Positions 21,997 through 33,058 are shown, counted from the stretch's first letter. The stretch: DNA of 64,000 nt from CAWAHD01 sp963781785 (GCA_963781785.1 CAWAHD010000002.1:2852001-2916000), one strand, 5' to 3'. Numbers and translations are program-made. The notes: generated by a model from the sequence alone, not told the origin.

Positions 21997-22785
21997 ATGG
22001 CCGCGCCGCCGCGCATTCTGGCTTTGCATGCTCATCCGGACGATGTGGAGTTTCAATGTGCCGGGACGTTGATCCTGTTGCGCGAGCAGGGATGCCCGGT
22101 CACGATTGCCACGATGACACCTGGCGATTGTGGCAGCGCCGAGCACGATTCCGAGGCGATTTCGGCCATCCGGCGCGAGGAGGCGCGGGCATCGGCCGCA
22201 CTGATCGGCGCCGACTACGTTTGTCTCGAGTTCCGCGATCTGGCCATCTTCAACGACGACGAGTCGCGGCGGCGGGTTACCGAGGCATTGCGCCGGATCC
22301 AGCCGGCGATCATCCTCACGGCTCCGCCGGCGGACTACATCGCCGATCACGAGATGACGAGCCTGCTGGTGCGCGACGCGTGCTTTGCCGCCCCTTGCCC
22401 GAACTACACGACGCGGCAATGGGACCCGGCGCCCCCCTTGGCCAAGATTCCGCACCTTTATTTCGTGGCACCGGTCGAGGGTCGCGACCGCGACGGCCGG
22501 CCCGTCACGCCCGACTTCCACGTCGACGTTTCCCGTGTCTTCGCGACCAAGAAGCAGATGCTGGCCTGTCACGCAAGCCAGCGCAACTGGCTGCTCCGGC
22601 AGCACGGGATGGACGAGTACCTTGCCATCCAGGAGCAGTGGGGCGCGCGGCTCGGGTCGGAGATCGGAGCCGCCCAGGCCGAGGCATTCCGCCACTATCG
22701 CGGCCATCCCTACCCGCAGGATAACCTGCTGCTCGAATTGCTAGGGCAGGATGGACGTGGTCTCACGGCATCGCGTAGTCAATGA
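21997..22785 (+). CDS. PIG-L (LmbE-like) family deacetylase
   Basis: The product is 262 residues. The metal-binding AHPDD motif is at residues 12-16, and a second His lies in DYIADHEMTS. The family removes acetyl groups from N-acetylglucosamine-type substrates using zinc; relatives act on GlcNAc-PI, mycothiol and bacillithiol precursors. The substrate here cannot be told. No signal peptide, so cytoplasmic. The start ATG 21997 has GAGGGG upstream. Its last 23 bases overlap the end of accD on the other strand. Confidence 0.9.
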   Translation: MAAPPRILALHAHPDDVEFQCAGTLILLREQGCPVTIATMTPGDCGSAEHDSEAISAIRREEARASAALIGADYVCLEFRDLAIFNDDESRRRVTEALRRIQPAIILTAPPADYIADHEMTSLLVRDACFAAPCPNYTTRQWDPAPPLAKIPHLYFVAPVEGRDRDGRPVTPDFHVDVSRVFATKKQMLACHASQRNWLLRQHGMDEYLAIQEQWGARLGSEIGAAQAEAFRHYRGHPYPQDNLLLELLGQDGRGLTASRSQ

Positions 22786-23611
22786 GCTGCGCGATCGTGC
22801 TGCGCAGCTCGCGGCGGTGCACGATCCGGTCGATAAACCCATGCTCGCACAGGAATTCGCTGGTCTGAAACCCGATGGGTAGCTGGACGCGCACGGTCTG
22901 CTCGATGACCCGCGGGCCGGCGAAGCCGATCAGGGCCTTGGGCTCGGCGAGAATGAAATCGCCCAGCGAGGCGAAGCTGGCGGCGACGCCTCCCATGGTG
23001 GGATGAGTCAGCACGCTGATGTACAGGCCTCCCGCGGCATGAAACCGGCCGAGCGCGGTCGAGACCTTCGCCATCTGCATCAGCGAGAAGATCCCTTCAT
23101 GCATCCGGGCTCCGCCGCCCGACCCGGAGACGATCACCAGGGGAAGCCGCTCCTGGGTTGCCTTCTCGACAGCCCGGGTGAGTTTCTCGCCGACGACCGA
23201 GCCCATGCTCCCCATGATGAAGCTGCTGTCGGTGAGCCCGAAGACGATGCGGATCCCCTTGATATATCCCTGCCCGACGACGGCGGCCTCATCGAGGCCG
23301 GTGCGCGCCTGCTCCTCCTTGACTCGCTCGGGGTAAGGCCGGCGGTCGTTGAAGCCGAGAGGATCGAGCGGCTGCAGGCCGGCGAACCATTCCTCGAAGG
23401 TGTCGGGGTCGAGCAGGTGGGCGATCCGATCCATCGCGGAGAGCGGGAAATGGTGGTTGCACTCGGGGCAGATGCCAAGGTTTTGCTCGACCTGTTTGCG
23501 CACCAAAGTCGCCGGGCACCCGTCGCAGCGCATCCAGACACCTTCGGGCACGCGCTTGGCTTCGGAGTGCCCATGCCAGGCATTCGGCGCTCGTCCGTCA
23601 CGCGTTGCCAT
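22763..23611 (-). CDS. accD: Acetyl-CoA carboxylase carboxyltransferase subunit beta
   Basis: The product is 282 residues, normal for AccD. An N-terminal zinc ribbon (Cys29, Cys32, Cys48, Cys51) precedes a crotonase-type carboxyltransferase domain with the hallmark SGSGGGARMHEG and the oxyanion-hole glycines (HPTMGGVAASFASLGD). With AccA it transfers the carboxyl group from carboxybiotin to acetyl-CoA to form malonyl-CoA, the committed step of fatty-acid synthesis. The start ATG 23611 has GGAGG upstream; the longer open frame to 23701 is not AccD-like. It follows the histidine-phosphatase homologue by 86 bases on the same strand and probably shares its promoter. The other ACC subunits are not in the window. 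Confidence 0.95.
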   Translation of the reverse strand: MATRDGRAPNAWHGHSEAKRVPEGVWMRCDGCPATLVRKQVEQNLGICPECNHHFPLSAMDRIAHLLDPDTFEEWFAGLQPLDPLGFNDRRPYPERVKEEQARTGLDEAAVVGQGYIKGIRIVFGLTDSSFIMGSMGSVVGEKLTRAVEKATQERLPLVIVSGSGGGARMHEGIFSLMQMAKVSTALGRFHAAGGLYISVLTHPTMGGVAASFASLGDFILAEPKALIGFAGPRVIEQTVRVQLPIGFQTSEFLCEHGFIDRIVHRRELRSTIAQLIDYAMP

Positions 23612-23697
23612 GGCTGGGTTCCTCCACTCTCCGCTCCTCTGACTCCGTAATGCGCGATGCCGCTTCCGGGAATCGCTTGCCCCGCGGCGGGACACGA

Positions 23698-24294
23698 TCA
23701 AGAAGCCGTTCCGTTGCGCAGCAAGACGGGTGCGATTGCGATCAGTTCGAAGCCGAGCGAGGGCCAGTGTTCGTCAAGCTGGACGAGCGGCTCGCCTTTC
23801 AGGTAGCAGGCGACCATCCTGGCCAGCGGCTCGGCGACGACCAGCCCGATGGCATCGTCGTGATGCCGCTTGAGTAACGGGCGAAAGGCCGCCTTGATGC
23901 GCCCCATCGCACATTCCACCGTCTCGCCCTGAGGGGCGCAGATGGTCTCCGGGTCGTCGATCCACTGGCGAAACAACTTGGTATTCCGCCGCTTGATCTC
24001 GTCGATCTGGAGCCCTTGCCAGAGGCCCTGGTCGAGGTTGCGAAACTCGTCGATGCGTTTGGGCCGGATGCCCAGCGCCTTGCCGACGATCTCGGCGGTC
24101 CCTACCACACTCTCGCCGGGACCGCAGTACAGGGCCGACAGAGGTGAGCCGTCCAGGCTTGAGGTCAGCCTCTGTGCCATCCGTGTGACTTCGCCGTGCC
24201 CGCGTTCGCTGAGCGGAATGTCGAGGATGCCTTGGAGGCGATTTTGCTCGTCGTAAACCGTCGCGCCGGGCCGGATCAAAACCACTTGGAACAT
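23698..24294 (-). CDS. Histidine-phosphatase-family protein lacking catalytic histidines
   Basis: The product is 198 residues with the overall phosphoglycerate-mutase-like pattern: LIRPGAT near residue 7, LDIPLSERG, a CGPGESVVGTAEIVG helix, RNLDQGLWQG and PQGETVECAMGR. The catalytic RHG is RPG, and the second catalytic His (normally VSHG) is replaced in VVAEPLAR. Both residues needed for phosphohistidine chemistry are therefore missing, while Arg8 and Glu in the GETV motif stay. It is likely a pseudoenzyme that binds a phosphorylated ligand or a partner. It is the first gene of the unit leading to accD, behind a strong promoter, so a link to lipid metabolism is possible but is only inference. 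Confidence 0.8.
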   Translation of the reverse strand: MFQVVLIRPGATVYDEQNRLQGILDIPLSERGHGEVTRMAQRLTSSLDGSPLSALYCGPGESVVGTAEIVGKALGIRPKRIDEFRNLDQGLWQGLQIDEIKRRNTKLFRQWIDDPETICAPQGETVECAMGRIKAAFRPLLKRHHDDAIGLVVAEPLARMVACYLKGEPLVQLDEHWPSLGFELIAIAPVLLRNGTAS

Positions 24295-24418
24295 TCTTGG
24301 GATCAGACAAAGAGACCGTGCCGGTCAGGGAGAGATCGCGTCGAACGCCTCGACGCTGGTCGCAGACACGGCAGAGTCGACCAGATTCGCCAGAGTGAGA
24401 GCTTCCGGGAAAACGAAT

Positions 24419-24448
24419 AGTATAAACGCTTGGGCGGTCGCCTGTCAA
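24419..24448 (-). promoter_or_regulatory. Strong sigma-70-type promoter of the phosphatase-like gene and accD
   Basis: On the minus strand a perfect TTGACA (24443-24448) is followed, after 18 bases, by TATACT (24419-24424, five of six consensus bases). The start codon at 24294 would lie about 118 bases downstream of the start point, leaving a sizeable leader. The rest of 24295-24595 holds no gene that I can support. Confidence 0.6.
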
Positions 24449-24595
24449 TGTAGGCTGTGTGGCGTTATACTTTGGCGCGAGAGCACTTGCGGCGAAGCGA
24501 TTCCGCGGCGCGCGGCCTGTGCCGGTAACGTTGCGGCCCGGATCTCCGCGGCGTGCCGCGGGCCAGAACAACTGATCCTTGTGAGTCTACGATCG

Positions 24596-26384
24596 ATGCG
24601 ATTGACCTATCGTTGTGTCTTTATCGGCTGGGGGATGGCCATGGCTTCGACGGTTTGCGGCGTGGAACCGCCCAACACTGAGGATGCCGTCCTAGAATCG
24701 TTCTTCCGCGAATACCTTGAAGCCGCGTTTCACCATGAGCCCATGATGGCGACGCGGCTGGGCGACCACCGGTTCGACGATCAGCTCGACGACCTATCGG
24801 TAGCCGCCCGTGCGGCCAGGCATGCTCATGATGTGGAGACCCTCGCCCAGCTAAGCCGCAAGATACGCCATGAAAAGCTGTCGCGCGACGGTCAGATCGA
24901 CTACGAAATTCTGGGCAGTCATTTGAAGCGTACCATCTGGCTGGACGAGACGTTTCATCCGTTCGACGACGATCCACGCATTTACGGCGAATATATCACC
25001 GAGAGTGTTTATTTGCTCTTGACGCAGTCATCGCGGCCGCAGGCGATCAACGTCAAGAACGCGTTGACCCGGATGGCGCAAGATTCCGCGAGTGATGGAC
25101 ATCGCCCGGGCGACGATCAAGAATCCGCCGCGAGTGAAGGTCGAGACGGCGATCCGCCAGGCCGAAGGCGCCATCGGCTTCTACGAACAAGACGTGTTCA
25201 ATCTCGCCCCGGAAGAGGACGCGGCCACGCTCCGGGAGAGGGCCTTGCCGATCGCGAGTGCGCTGCGGCACCACCGAGACTTCCTCAAGAGCGTGGTCCT
25301 TCCGCGATCGAATGACGACTGGCGGATCGGACCGGAAAGGTTTGCGCACAAGCTCGAGCTCGAGCTCGACTCCGGAATCGCGGCGGACGAGGTGCTTGCG
25401 GAGGCCGAGCGGGAGGCCGCGCGAGTGGAAGCCGAGATGGCCGTGATCGCGCGGCAGTACTGGGGAAAGGTCTTTCCCGGCAAGCCGGTGCCCCTCGACG
25501 ACCCGGAGGGCCGCCGCTATTTGATCAAGCAGGTGCTCGGGGTGGTCGCCGACGATCACGGCACGCCATCGACCCTGGTCCACGATGTCCGGGCCACTGT
25601 TAACGACATCAAAAGATTTATTATCGATCAGCGCATTGTCCGGCTGCTCGAGCCTGACCGCTGCCGGATCGTCGAGATGCCCGAGTTTCTCCGGGGGAAT
25701 TCGGTCGCCTATTTGAACCCGGCACCGCCCCTGGACGTCGAAGGCTTTAGCGAATACGCGGTCAGCCCGCCGCCCAAGGATTGGAGCAGCCGGCAGGTCG
25801 AGAGCTACCTGCGGGAATACAATCGTTCGATGCTCAAGATCCTGACGATTCACGAAGCGTACCCCGGCCATTACGTGCAGCTTGCGCACAGCAACCGCTG
25901 TCCGTCTTTGATCCGCCGGGTGCTTTCATCCGGGACCTTTGCCGAGGGCTGGGCGGTCTACACCGAGCAGATGATGCTCGACCAGGGATTTGGCGGGGGC
26001 GACCTTGGCCTGCGGCTCCAGCAGTTGAAGTTCTATCACCGTACGGTGGTCAACGCGATCCTGGACCACAAGATGCATGCGGGAACGATGACCGATGCCG
26101 AGGCGATGGACTTGCTGGTGGGCCGTGCGTTTCAGACCGAAGGCGAGGCCATGGGCAAGATCATCCGTGCCAAGCAGACATCGTGCCAGCTTTCGACGTA
26201 CTTCGTCGGCCGGACGGCCTTCCATCGCTTGCGGCAGCAGATTCAGCGCGAGCTGGGTGACCGTTTCGACCTGGAGCGGTTTCACGAGGCCGTGCTCGCC
26301 CAGGGAACGATTCCCGTGAAGTATTTGCCCGAGTTGGTTCGCAAGGCGCTCGGGCTGCCTGTTCATCGATCGGGCCAGACCTGA
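24596..26384 (+). CDS. DUF885 family protein (putative metallopeptidase-like), one frameshift
   Basis: About 595 residues. The start is ATG 24596; the N-terminus is hydrophobic (VFIGWGMAMASTVCG), probably a signal peptide, so the protein is likely exported. The frame changes near 25081 in the run CAAGATTCC, where removing one A joins RMAQ to IPRVMDIARATIKN. The second segment carries the family signature HEAYPGHYVQ, which resembles a zinc-peptidase HExxH-type site, then EGWAVYTEQMM. DUF885 proteins are widely annotated as possible carboxypeptidase-like hydrolases, but activity is rarely proven. A second DUF885 gene lies at 56844. This one stands 265 bases upstream of the GTPase island on the same strand, but its type of product and the gap argue that it is independent. 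Confidence 0.85.
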
Positions 26385-26467
26385 ACCGCGCCGAATCAGG
26401 CTGGCGCCGGATCAAAGTAGAGGTGCAATCCGACGGGATCGTCAATTCCAGTTTTTTCAGATTTCTT

Positions 26468-26497
26468 TTGGCGAACGATCTTCGGTGTGTGTAGCAT
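26468..26497 (+). promoter_or_regulatory. Possible promoter of the GTPase-GAP1-TIR island
   Basis: TTGGCG (26468-26473) and TAGCAT (26492-26497) are 18 bases apart, each matching four of six consensus bases, in a slightly AT-rich patch about 150 bases before the GTG at 26650. Weak; given because a promoter is expected in this gap. Confidence 0.25.
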
Positions 26498-26649
26498 ATC
26501 CCATGAGTCTGCCGCCGTGGATGGGTCACACGTTTAAGTCGCCAGGTCGCGACCGGTCATTCGACCGCTCACTTCGCAGAGCCTAAGTCCTGTGAGAGCG
26601 TGCCCCGGAGCGTCTTTTAGGCTGGTGCTCTGAGAACGGGGAACGTACT

Positions 26650-27945
26650 GTGCCAGGTTTACCTCTTGCCGGGTTGGTGCGGGAGTCGCTGCTGACTCGA
26701 ACCGTGACCTGTGCCAATTGCTGGCACTCGTTCCCTCCGGAGGCGGTGGTCTGGATTTCGGTTCATCCCAAACTCGCTGGCGAGCCCCAGCTCGATGTGT
26801 CACAGATGGCGAATCCGCAACGGCGTTTTATTCCGGAGCGTTTCGACGTCGAATGCCGGGCGCTGGATTCCTACGGGGCACCCTGCACCCAGCTTGCCTG
26901 CCCGCGGTGCCGGCTCCAGATCCCCCGCGCTTCGCTGGAGATGCCGAGCGTGGTTCTCTCGCTCTTGGGTGCTCCCGGCAGCGGAAAGTCGGTCTATCTC
27001 ACATCGATGATCTTTACGATGCGGCAGGAGGCGACCCGTCTGGGATTGCGATTTCAGGATGCCGACTTGACGCTGAACAAGCAGTTGACCGATGACGAGC
27101 AGAAGATGTTCCTCGATCCGGAAGCGGAGCGCGCTCGCCCGTTCGAAGACGCCGTCAAGAAAACGAAGGACGAGGGAGATTCTCGGTTCCGGACTTCGCT
27201 GATCGACGGCCAACTCGCCAATTTTGTTCCACCTTACACCTTTTTGGTGACTCCGGCGGCAGGACACCCTCGACTGGACGAAGCCGAGCGCCTGTCCCGA
27301 TTGTTGTGCCTGTACGACAACGCCGGCGAGCACTTTCGACCGGGAGCTGACACATCGCGAATGCCCACGACCCGTCACCTCGCGGCGTCCAAGGGGCTGA
27401 TGTACACCTTCGATCCCACCAAGGATCGCAGGCTGCGCCGGCGCCTCGGGGACCAATCGAACACGGGTTTGGGCCTCGATCGCCAGGACATCGTCTTGAT
27501 CGAGGCCTGCAACCGCATCCGCGAGCATGCAGGAATCTCGCAAACCGCTCGGATACCGCAGACGCTGGTGGTCGTGCTGACGAAGTTCGACGCCTGGCGG
27601 AATCTGGTTCCCGACCTTGAACGCGGCAGGACATTCAGAACCTGCCCGGGCACCCGGATCGACGCTCTGGAATGGGACGAAGTGGAAGCCACGTCGACCG
27701 CTTGCCGCAATCTTCTCTGGGAGTACTGCCGCGAGTTCATCACCGCGGCCGAGAGCGTCTCCGACAGCGTGATCTACGCACCGGTGGCGGCGGTGGGCTG
27801 GGATGTCGGGACCGACACGAAGACGGGCTTGCCGAGTTTTGTCGGCGCCAACTGCCAGCCGCACGGTGTGCTGGTCCCGCTTCTTTGCCTGCTGAGCAAG
27901 GCGATTCCTCGAGTCGTGCCGTCATTGCGGCGGCGTACAGGTTAG
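26650..27945 (+). CDS. Zinc-ribbon P-loop GTPase, DO-GTPase2/TRAFAC-like
   Basis: The product is 431 residues, starting at GTG 26650 with GGGGA upstream. A zinc ribbon at the N-terminus (Cys21, Cys24, Cys84, Cys87; the long loop between the pairs is unusual) precedes a GTPase domain. Walker A is GAPGSGKS at 107-114, the G3-like motif is YDNAGE at 222-227, and the G4-like motif is TKFD at 311-314, where the usual Asn is Thr. The DNAGE and TKFD pattern, with an insert between Walker A and G3, matches the double-GTPase type 2 (DO-GTPase2) family that comparative genomics places in predicted bacterial conflict systems. The next gene is GAP1-like, the usual partner of that family, which supports the call. 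Role: nucleotide-controlled switch of the island. The family name comes from memory and motif matching. Confidence 0.75.
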   Translation: MPGLPLAGLVRESLLTRTVTCANCWHSFPPEAVVWISVHPKLAGEPQLDVSQMANPQRRFIPERFDVECRALDSYGAPCTQLACPRCRLQIPRASLEMPSVVLSLLGAPGSGKSVYLTSMIFTMRQEATRLGLRFQDADLTLNKQLTDDEQKMFLDPEAERARPFEDAVKKTKDEGDSRFRTSLIDGQLANFVPPYTFLVTPAAGHPRLDEAERLSRLLCLYDNAGEHFRPGADTSRMPTTRHLAASKGLMYTFDPTKDRRLRRRLGDQSNTGLGLDRQDIVLIEACNRIREHAGISQTARIPQTLVVVLTKFDAWRNLVPDLERGRTFRTCPGTRIDALEWDEVEATSTACRNLLWEYCREFITAAESVSDSVIYAPVAAVGWDVGTDTKTGLPSFVGANCQPHGVLVPLLCLLSKAIPRVVPSLRRRTG

Positions 27946-28063
27946 GAAACGAATTCCAATATGGTTCATCGCGCAGTCCCGGCTTCGGTCACAAAAGATC
28001 AGCGTAGAACCCAACTGCGACGGGAGTCGAGCCGGTGCCTGCCGATCTCTTGGGTAGGATCTC

Positions 28064-31000
28064 ATGATTGCCGAGTTGATCTACACGTCCGCGGCCAAGA
28101 CACTCGACGGGTCAGGCTATGGCGTCGTGGCCAAGTCCGCCAATCTGCCGGAGCGGCTTGAGACTTTCCTTCGAGAGCTCAGTCGCTACGACTTCGCCCT
28201 GCCAGGGCCCGCCGATTCAACGGTTCCGGGCCCGATCGTCTTCTCCCACGCGAAGTTTTCGGAGCACATCGCAACATGGCACGTCCTCTCGAGGGTCGCG
28301 CCCGGCGGTTATGACTACTCTCAGCGCGCGGTCTATCTCGCTCACCATGTGGCGCTCGCGGGTGATGAACTCCACGTGGCGAATGTGATCGATCTGATTC
28401 GAGCACCATCGATGTTTGTGTCCCAATGGGATGGTCACGTCGGCCTGTTGCCCGCACGGCAGCTTCCGGCCCTCGCTCAAGTGCGAACCGCTCGGACGAC
28501 CAGCGAGCTGGGGCCTGGCCATCTCGCGTGGCTGAAAGCGTGGGGCGACGCGCGGGACCACCGAGACGGCGGCGCGAGTTTTCTGATCGTGCCCAGAAAC
28601 GCTGACGTCTTGGACCTTTTTGCCGAGGCGCTCTCCCTCTACTCCCCGAGATTCGCCGCCGACGTTGCCTTCATCACACACATGAACGCCGATCGACCAG
28701 GAGTTCACTTCGATTGGATGGGAGTTGTCGCCGGCAGTGAACTGGCTCGATCGATTGCACAGCGGTTTCCAGACCGGACGCTGGATCTCACCAAACCGTA
28801 CACCGGGACTGTGCCGGCTCCTGCTCGCAAGGAGCACGCGGCCGTTGCGGCGACAAGACCGAAAAAACACAGCGCCGCCCTTGGACCCCCCGTCACGCCG
28901 GCAAGACACGATCAGGATTTCGACGCCATCTGGTTTGATGAGATCCGCCCACGCCCTGACCGCGACCTTCCCGATGAGCCGGCACCGCAGAAACTTGCTC
29001 CGCCTCCGCCTCCGCCTCTCCCGCCTTCCGCCTTCTCGATGACCGGGGCGCCGATCATTGCGCTGGCCGTGCTGCTCACCGCGACAATCGTTGCTCTTGC
29101 GGCGTGGCAGTTCCGGAACGTCATAAGTGGCCCGAAAGTCGCTACTGGGCAACCGGCTGGCGGCGAAGCTGTTCCGGGCAAAGAGACGAACCCGGATGGC
29201 GGCGAAGCTGTTCCGGGCAAAGAGACGAACCCGGCCGTCCCCGAACCGGGCCCAGCGAGCGTGGGCGGTGGTATTGCACAGAACAAGGATCGCCCCGGCG
29301 ATGGTGGGGATTTCGTCGGTCCTCCGCGGTCGGGTGCCGGACCGGCACCCGGAGCGAAGTCACCGAACGGTCCGAATCACTTGATCGGGTCGGAACCCGG
29401 CGATCCGTTGCCGCCGATCAAGATCTACCACTTGAGCCACTGGCTTCTACCGGCCGACGACGATGGAGATGCCGAGAACCCCGACCCGAAGTGGGCCCCG
29501 GTTCCGGTTGAGGATGGAGTGGACACCCAGATCAACGGAATTGACAAGCCCACCCTCAAGTTACTGCCTTGCACGGGGCTCGCGCTCTCATGGACGCCGT
29601 TCTCGGACGACCAGTACGGCAGCGGTATCGACGCGTACCGCGGCCTGCCTAGCGCTAAACGGAGGATCGCGCTGCGCGTGAAGAACCACAAGCTCGAATT
29701 GAAGGGGTTGTCGGTGGCGAACGAGGCCTTGATCGGGGCGCTAGAGCTCTCGATCCTTCAGATCGATACCGGTATCCCCAACGATCCGCCGCTCTTGATC
29801 GCCTTCACGCCCGAGAAGATGCCGGCGATTCCGCTTGGCGAGTCCAAGAACAAGGATGCGCCTGTCCAGAGTGCCTTCGGCAAGGCCGTCACAACCGCCG
29901 GTGCTCGCCGATTCTTCCGGGCGATCGACCGGGAGTCGCAGTATGCCGACGTGCGTGTCCGCGTCGGCCGGGTGACGCTCGCAATTGGCGACCCAGGAGA
30001 CGCCGGATGGCCGCTCGAACAGAAACGGGAGGATCGGATCGGAAACGCATTCAAATTGGAACCGACATTCCTCGTGCGGTGGCATCCCGCCGGCACCTGG
30101 TCAGCCCCGATCAGGGTGGGCGTCAACGTTGACCGAGAGCAGACCGAGGGCCTCCGGGCGATCTCGGCGGACCTGATTTCTCCCACTCCAGTTCCTCAGG
30201 CGAAAAAGCTCGAGCCCGCCTCAGAAAGCCGCCAAGAGGCGACCCACACACAAACCGCGCCACGATCCAGAACATCGGGCAAACGGAACGACTCGACGAA
30301 AGTCAAGAAACAGGGTGCGGAGCCGGCTCCAGCAGGGGCCGCCAGGAGTCCTGAGGGCAAAACTCAAGAATCGCCGAGCTATGTCGGCAAAGAACAGGAA
30401 TTGCTGCATGCCGTGTTCGAACGATTCGGGCTCGTCCATGGATCGATCGTGATCCGCGTCAATTATGGAACCACGCCTGACGAGCCCGTCGATCTTCTCC
30501 AATTCGGCGAGCCGCGTGAGCTCGCGCGGCCGTTTGACGGGGTCTCAACGACCATGAACACCGAATCCGAAGCCTTTGATCCGCGAGAGTTCCTCGAGCA
30601 GTTCCGGCAGTCGCTGCAGGTGAAGACTCCTGAGACCGAAGCCGAAATGCCGCGGTCCTTGTCGATTTACAGCCAGCTTTGCGAGGAAGCCAATCGCCGC
30701 CTGCGCGAATGCTTTGCGCTGATCCAGCGCGGCCAGTATTCCGACGCCGTTCAGTTGGCGGAACGGGAGCCCAACTTGCTCGATCGCTGCGCGCTTCTCG
30801 AAATCCCGGAACGGGACATGCTGGTGCCCGGTGCCAAGCTGATCGGCGCGAAACCTCCGGTGGTGGTCAACCGCGACCTGGTCGCTGCGGTGCAAGACAG
30901 CTATCAGAAGGATACGACCGCCGCGGGAAACCGCAACGTGCTGCACCGATTGACCCTGGCGCAGGCGCCGTTGCCGACGCGATTGACCGTCATGCGGCGG

Positions 31001-32972
31001 CTGCTGGCTCAGAACCCGAATCATCCGTTCATGGAAGCGGATATCCGTACGTTCGAGCGCGCCTGGTTCAAGCAGGCCGTCCGGTTCGCCCAGTCGCTCG
31101 TCAAGGAGGGCCGGCCGCAGTGGATTGCAGAGATTCGGGACGATCTCGAGCACGCGGGCTATCTCGAAAGTCCTCCTTCGGCCTTGATCTCGCAGTTACG
31201 ATCGGTGGCGGCGAAAGTTGAGGCCGCGCAGCTTCCTGCACTTGCCGAGCAGATCCGCCAGGCGTTCGCCCAGCGTTCCGTCGAAACGATGGAACAACTG
31301 GAAGAGCGCTGGAAGTCACTGATGGCTCGCGTCGGTCCAGCCGGCGCCGACGCCGACGCCAGCTCTGGAGTGGCCGACGCGTTCCACTGGCTGGCGCAGT
31401 CTCGGGAGCAATCGCGGAAAGGGGATGAGCAGAATGCAGCGCACGATCGCCTGGAGCAAGCGATCGAAGCTCCAGCATCCACCAAGATCGACCTCGAGAG
31501 CGCCTTCCGGACTGCCAAAGCCGCGGGCATGGTCGACGGTCGTTTGGACCAGCAGTTCCGCTCAAGGATGGCAGCCATTGACGGCAGCCGCCGCACGCTC
31601 GTCATGGGTGTCGCCATCGCGGTAGGCGTCGCGCTCGTTTCGACCATCATCGGCGTCGCCTGGGCCATGTGGCCAAGCGGCACCAGAAGTGAGACGAATC
31701 GAGGCGATTTGGCTCCGCCGGGCGCAGGAAACAACAAGCTGAAGAGCGATCTACCAACGACCACCGCTGGATCGCCGGAAGATCGTCCGACCCGGAAGAA
31801 ATCGAGTCAAAAAGCCGGTTCCTCGGATGAGCTTGCGACGCGGCTGGCGGAATTCCGGAAGCAAATGGAGGGCGCACCCGGTACGACCGGGGCGTTCCAA
31901 TCTCTGGCGAAGTTTCTGCACGAGGTCGGTGAAGTCTCTCCCGACCAGGAGCAGGCGCTGCGCCAGGCTCGCCAAGGGCGCGCTGCCCACGTGGCTCAAG
32001 ACGCTCGAGGTGCAACGGGTGTTAGAGACCGGTGCGTTCATGACTCACCCGCTCAACGACGAAGACTGGAAAGGCCAGCCCCCCTACGGCGCGCTGACTG
32101 CTGCCGCAGATTATGCGGAGAAGCTGCGCAACCGTGACTTTTCGATCCAAGGGACCGAGGCGGCCAGGCTCAAGGAGCATATGGGCCGAATGGAGATCGT
32201 CAATCTCTGGGTCGTTCGCCGCGCGGGCCAACACGCGCGTCATTACACGAAAAAGAAGCCCGCCGCGGGCGAAGACCGAGAGTTCCTGCCCGTCCTGCTC
32301 GACAGCATCGGCCGAGAAGAGGATGTGCTGTTTAATGGCAAGCGCACCGTGAGCCGCGCGCCCCAGTCGGTCTTCGCCGAGCAAGCGGCGAAGCTGTGGC
32401 AATCGACGCAACGAACGGATTGGATCCAGGATGTCGCAGACACGCACGACAGCCTGCTGGAAATGGGCGATATGGACCCCCTGCTCAAACTCGACCTGGT
32501 CCGCAGGTTCTTGAGTTTGGCGGTTCGCACGAGCGCCGGCTATGAGGAAACCCTGGGGGAGATGCCGGAATTCAAGCAGCTTACGGGCCGGGCCGGCCTG
32601 ATCACAGGGAACTGGCTCGATCCCGGGGAGGACCTCGAAAAGGAGCGTGACCAGGCGACCGCCCTCTTGAAGACGGCCCCGCAGCTCCTGCGCATCTGCG
32701 CCCTCGCAACAACCCGCGACGAACAGCGCCTCCTGGCGATCAAGCATGGCCTGGTTGCCATCGGCTGGATCTGCCGGGACGGCGACGATTCGCCGACGCT
32801 CGTGAAGTTTGGCGGCGCCAGTCTGGCCGGCCCAAGTCGTCTCTACACCGTCGGCGGCGGCGAGTGGATCGACCTCGGGCTCGTCTCGGACGATCGGACG
32901 ACAATCCGCTTCAACACGACCGCCGGCGGTTACGTCGGCTGGCCCGTATTCGCTCTTCTATCATCACGTTAG
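28064..32972 (+). CDS. Giant GAP1-like (GTPase-associated protein 1) membrane protein, one frameshift
   Basis: About 1636 residues. The start ATG 28064 has TAGGA upstream and lies 118 bases after the GTPase stop. Residues 1 to about 250 fit the GAP1-N2 type: opening ELIYTSAAKTLDGSGYGVVA, then FSHAKFSEHIATWHVLSRV and YDYSQRAVYLAHHV. A Pro-rich linker (about 260-325) leads to one membrane helix (about 329-349). A 13-residue unit is then directly repeated, followed by a long central region, a charged Pro/Lys linker (about 700-770), a helical region with EEAN and ERW motifs, and a second membrane helix (about 1178-1204). The last 450 residues are soluble; their frame begins near 31967, where WLKTLEVQRVLET continues the protein. 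GAP1 proteins are predicted partners of conflict-system GTPases; here the partner seems membrane-bound. The exact biochemical role is unknown. Confidence 0.7.
29158..29234 (+). repeat. Exact 38-base direct repeat inside the GAP1-like gene
   Basis: Two identical 38-base copies (29158-29195 and 29197-29234, period 39) encode two copies of the 13-residue unit GGEAVPGKETNPD/A just after the first membrane helix. Exact identity suggests a recent slippage or duplication in a linker. Confidence 0.85.
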
Positions 32973-33058
32973 CGCTCGTCGAAAGTGAGCCGGTGCTGGA
33001 CAGAACGGAGACTCGGGCGAGGGATCGCGAACGCCTCAAGCGAGATCGGAACATCGAC

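Noticed and set aside
24596..26384. The DUF885 gene as first gene of the GTPase island
   Set aside because: A 265-base gap with a possible promoter separates them, and DUF885 proteins occur in many unrelated contexts, including a second copy in this window.
26685..26715. A T-arm-like GGTTCGAGTC on the minus strand suggesting a tRNA
   Set aside because: The flanking bases do not form the five-base stem, and the region is coding for the GTPase zinc ribbon.
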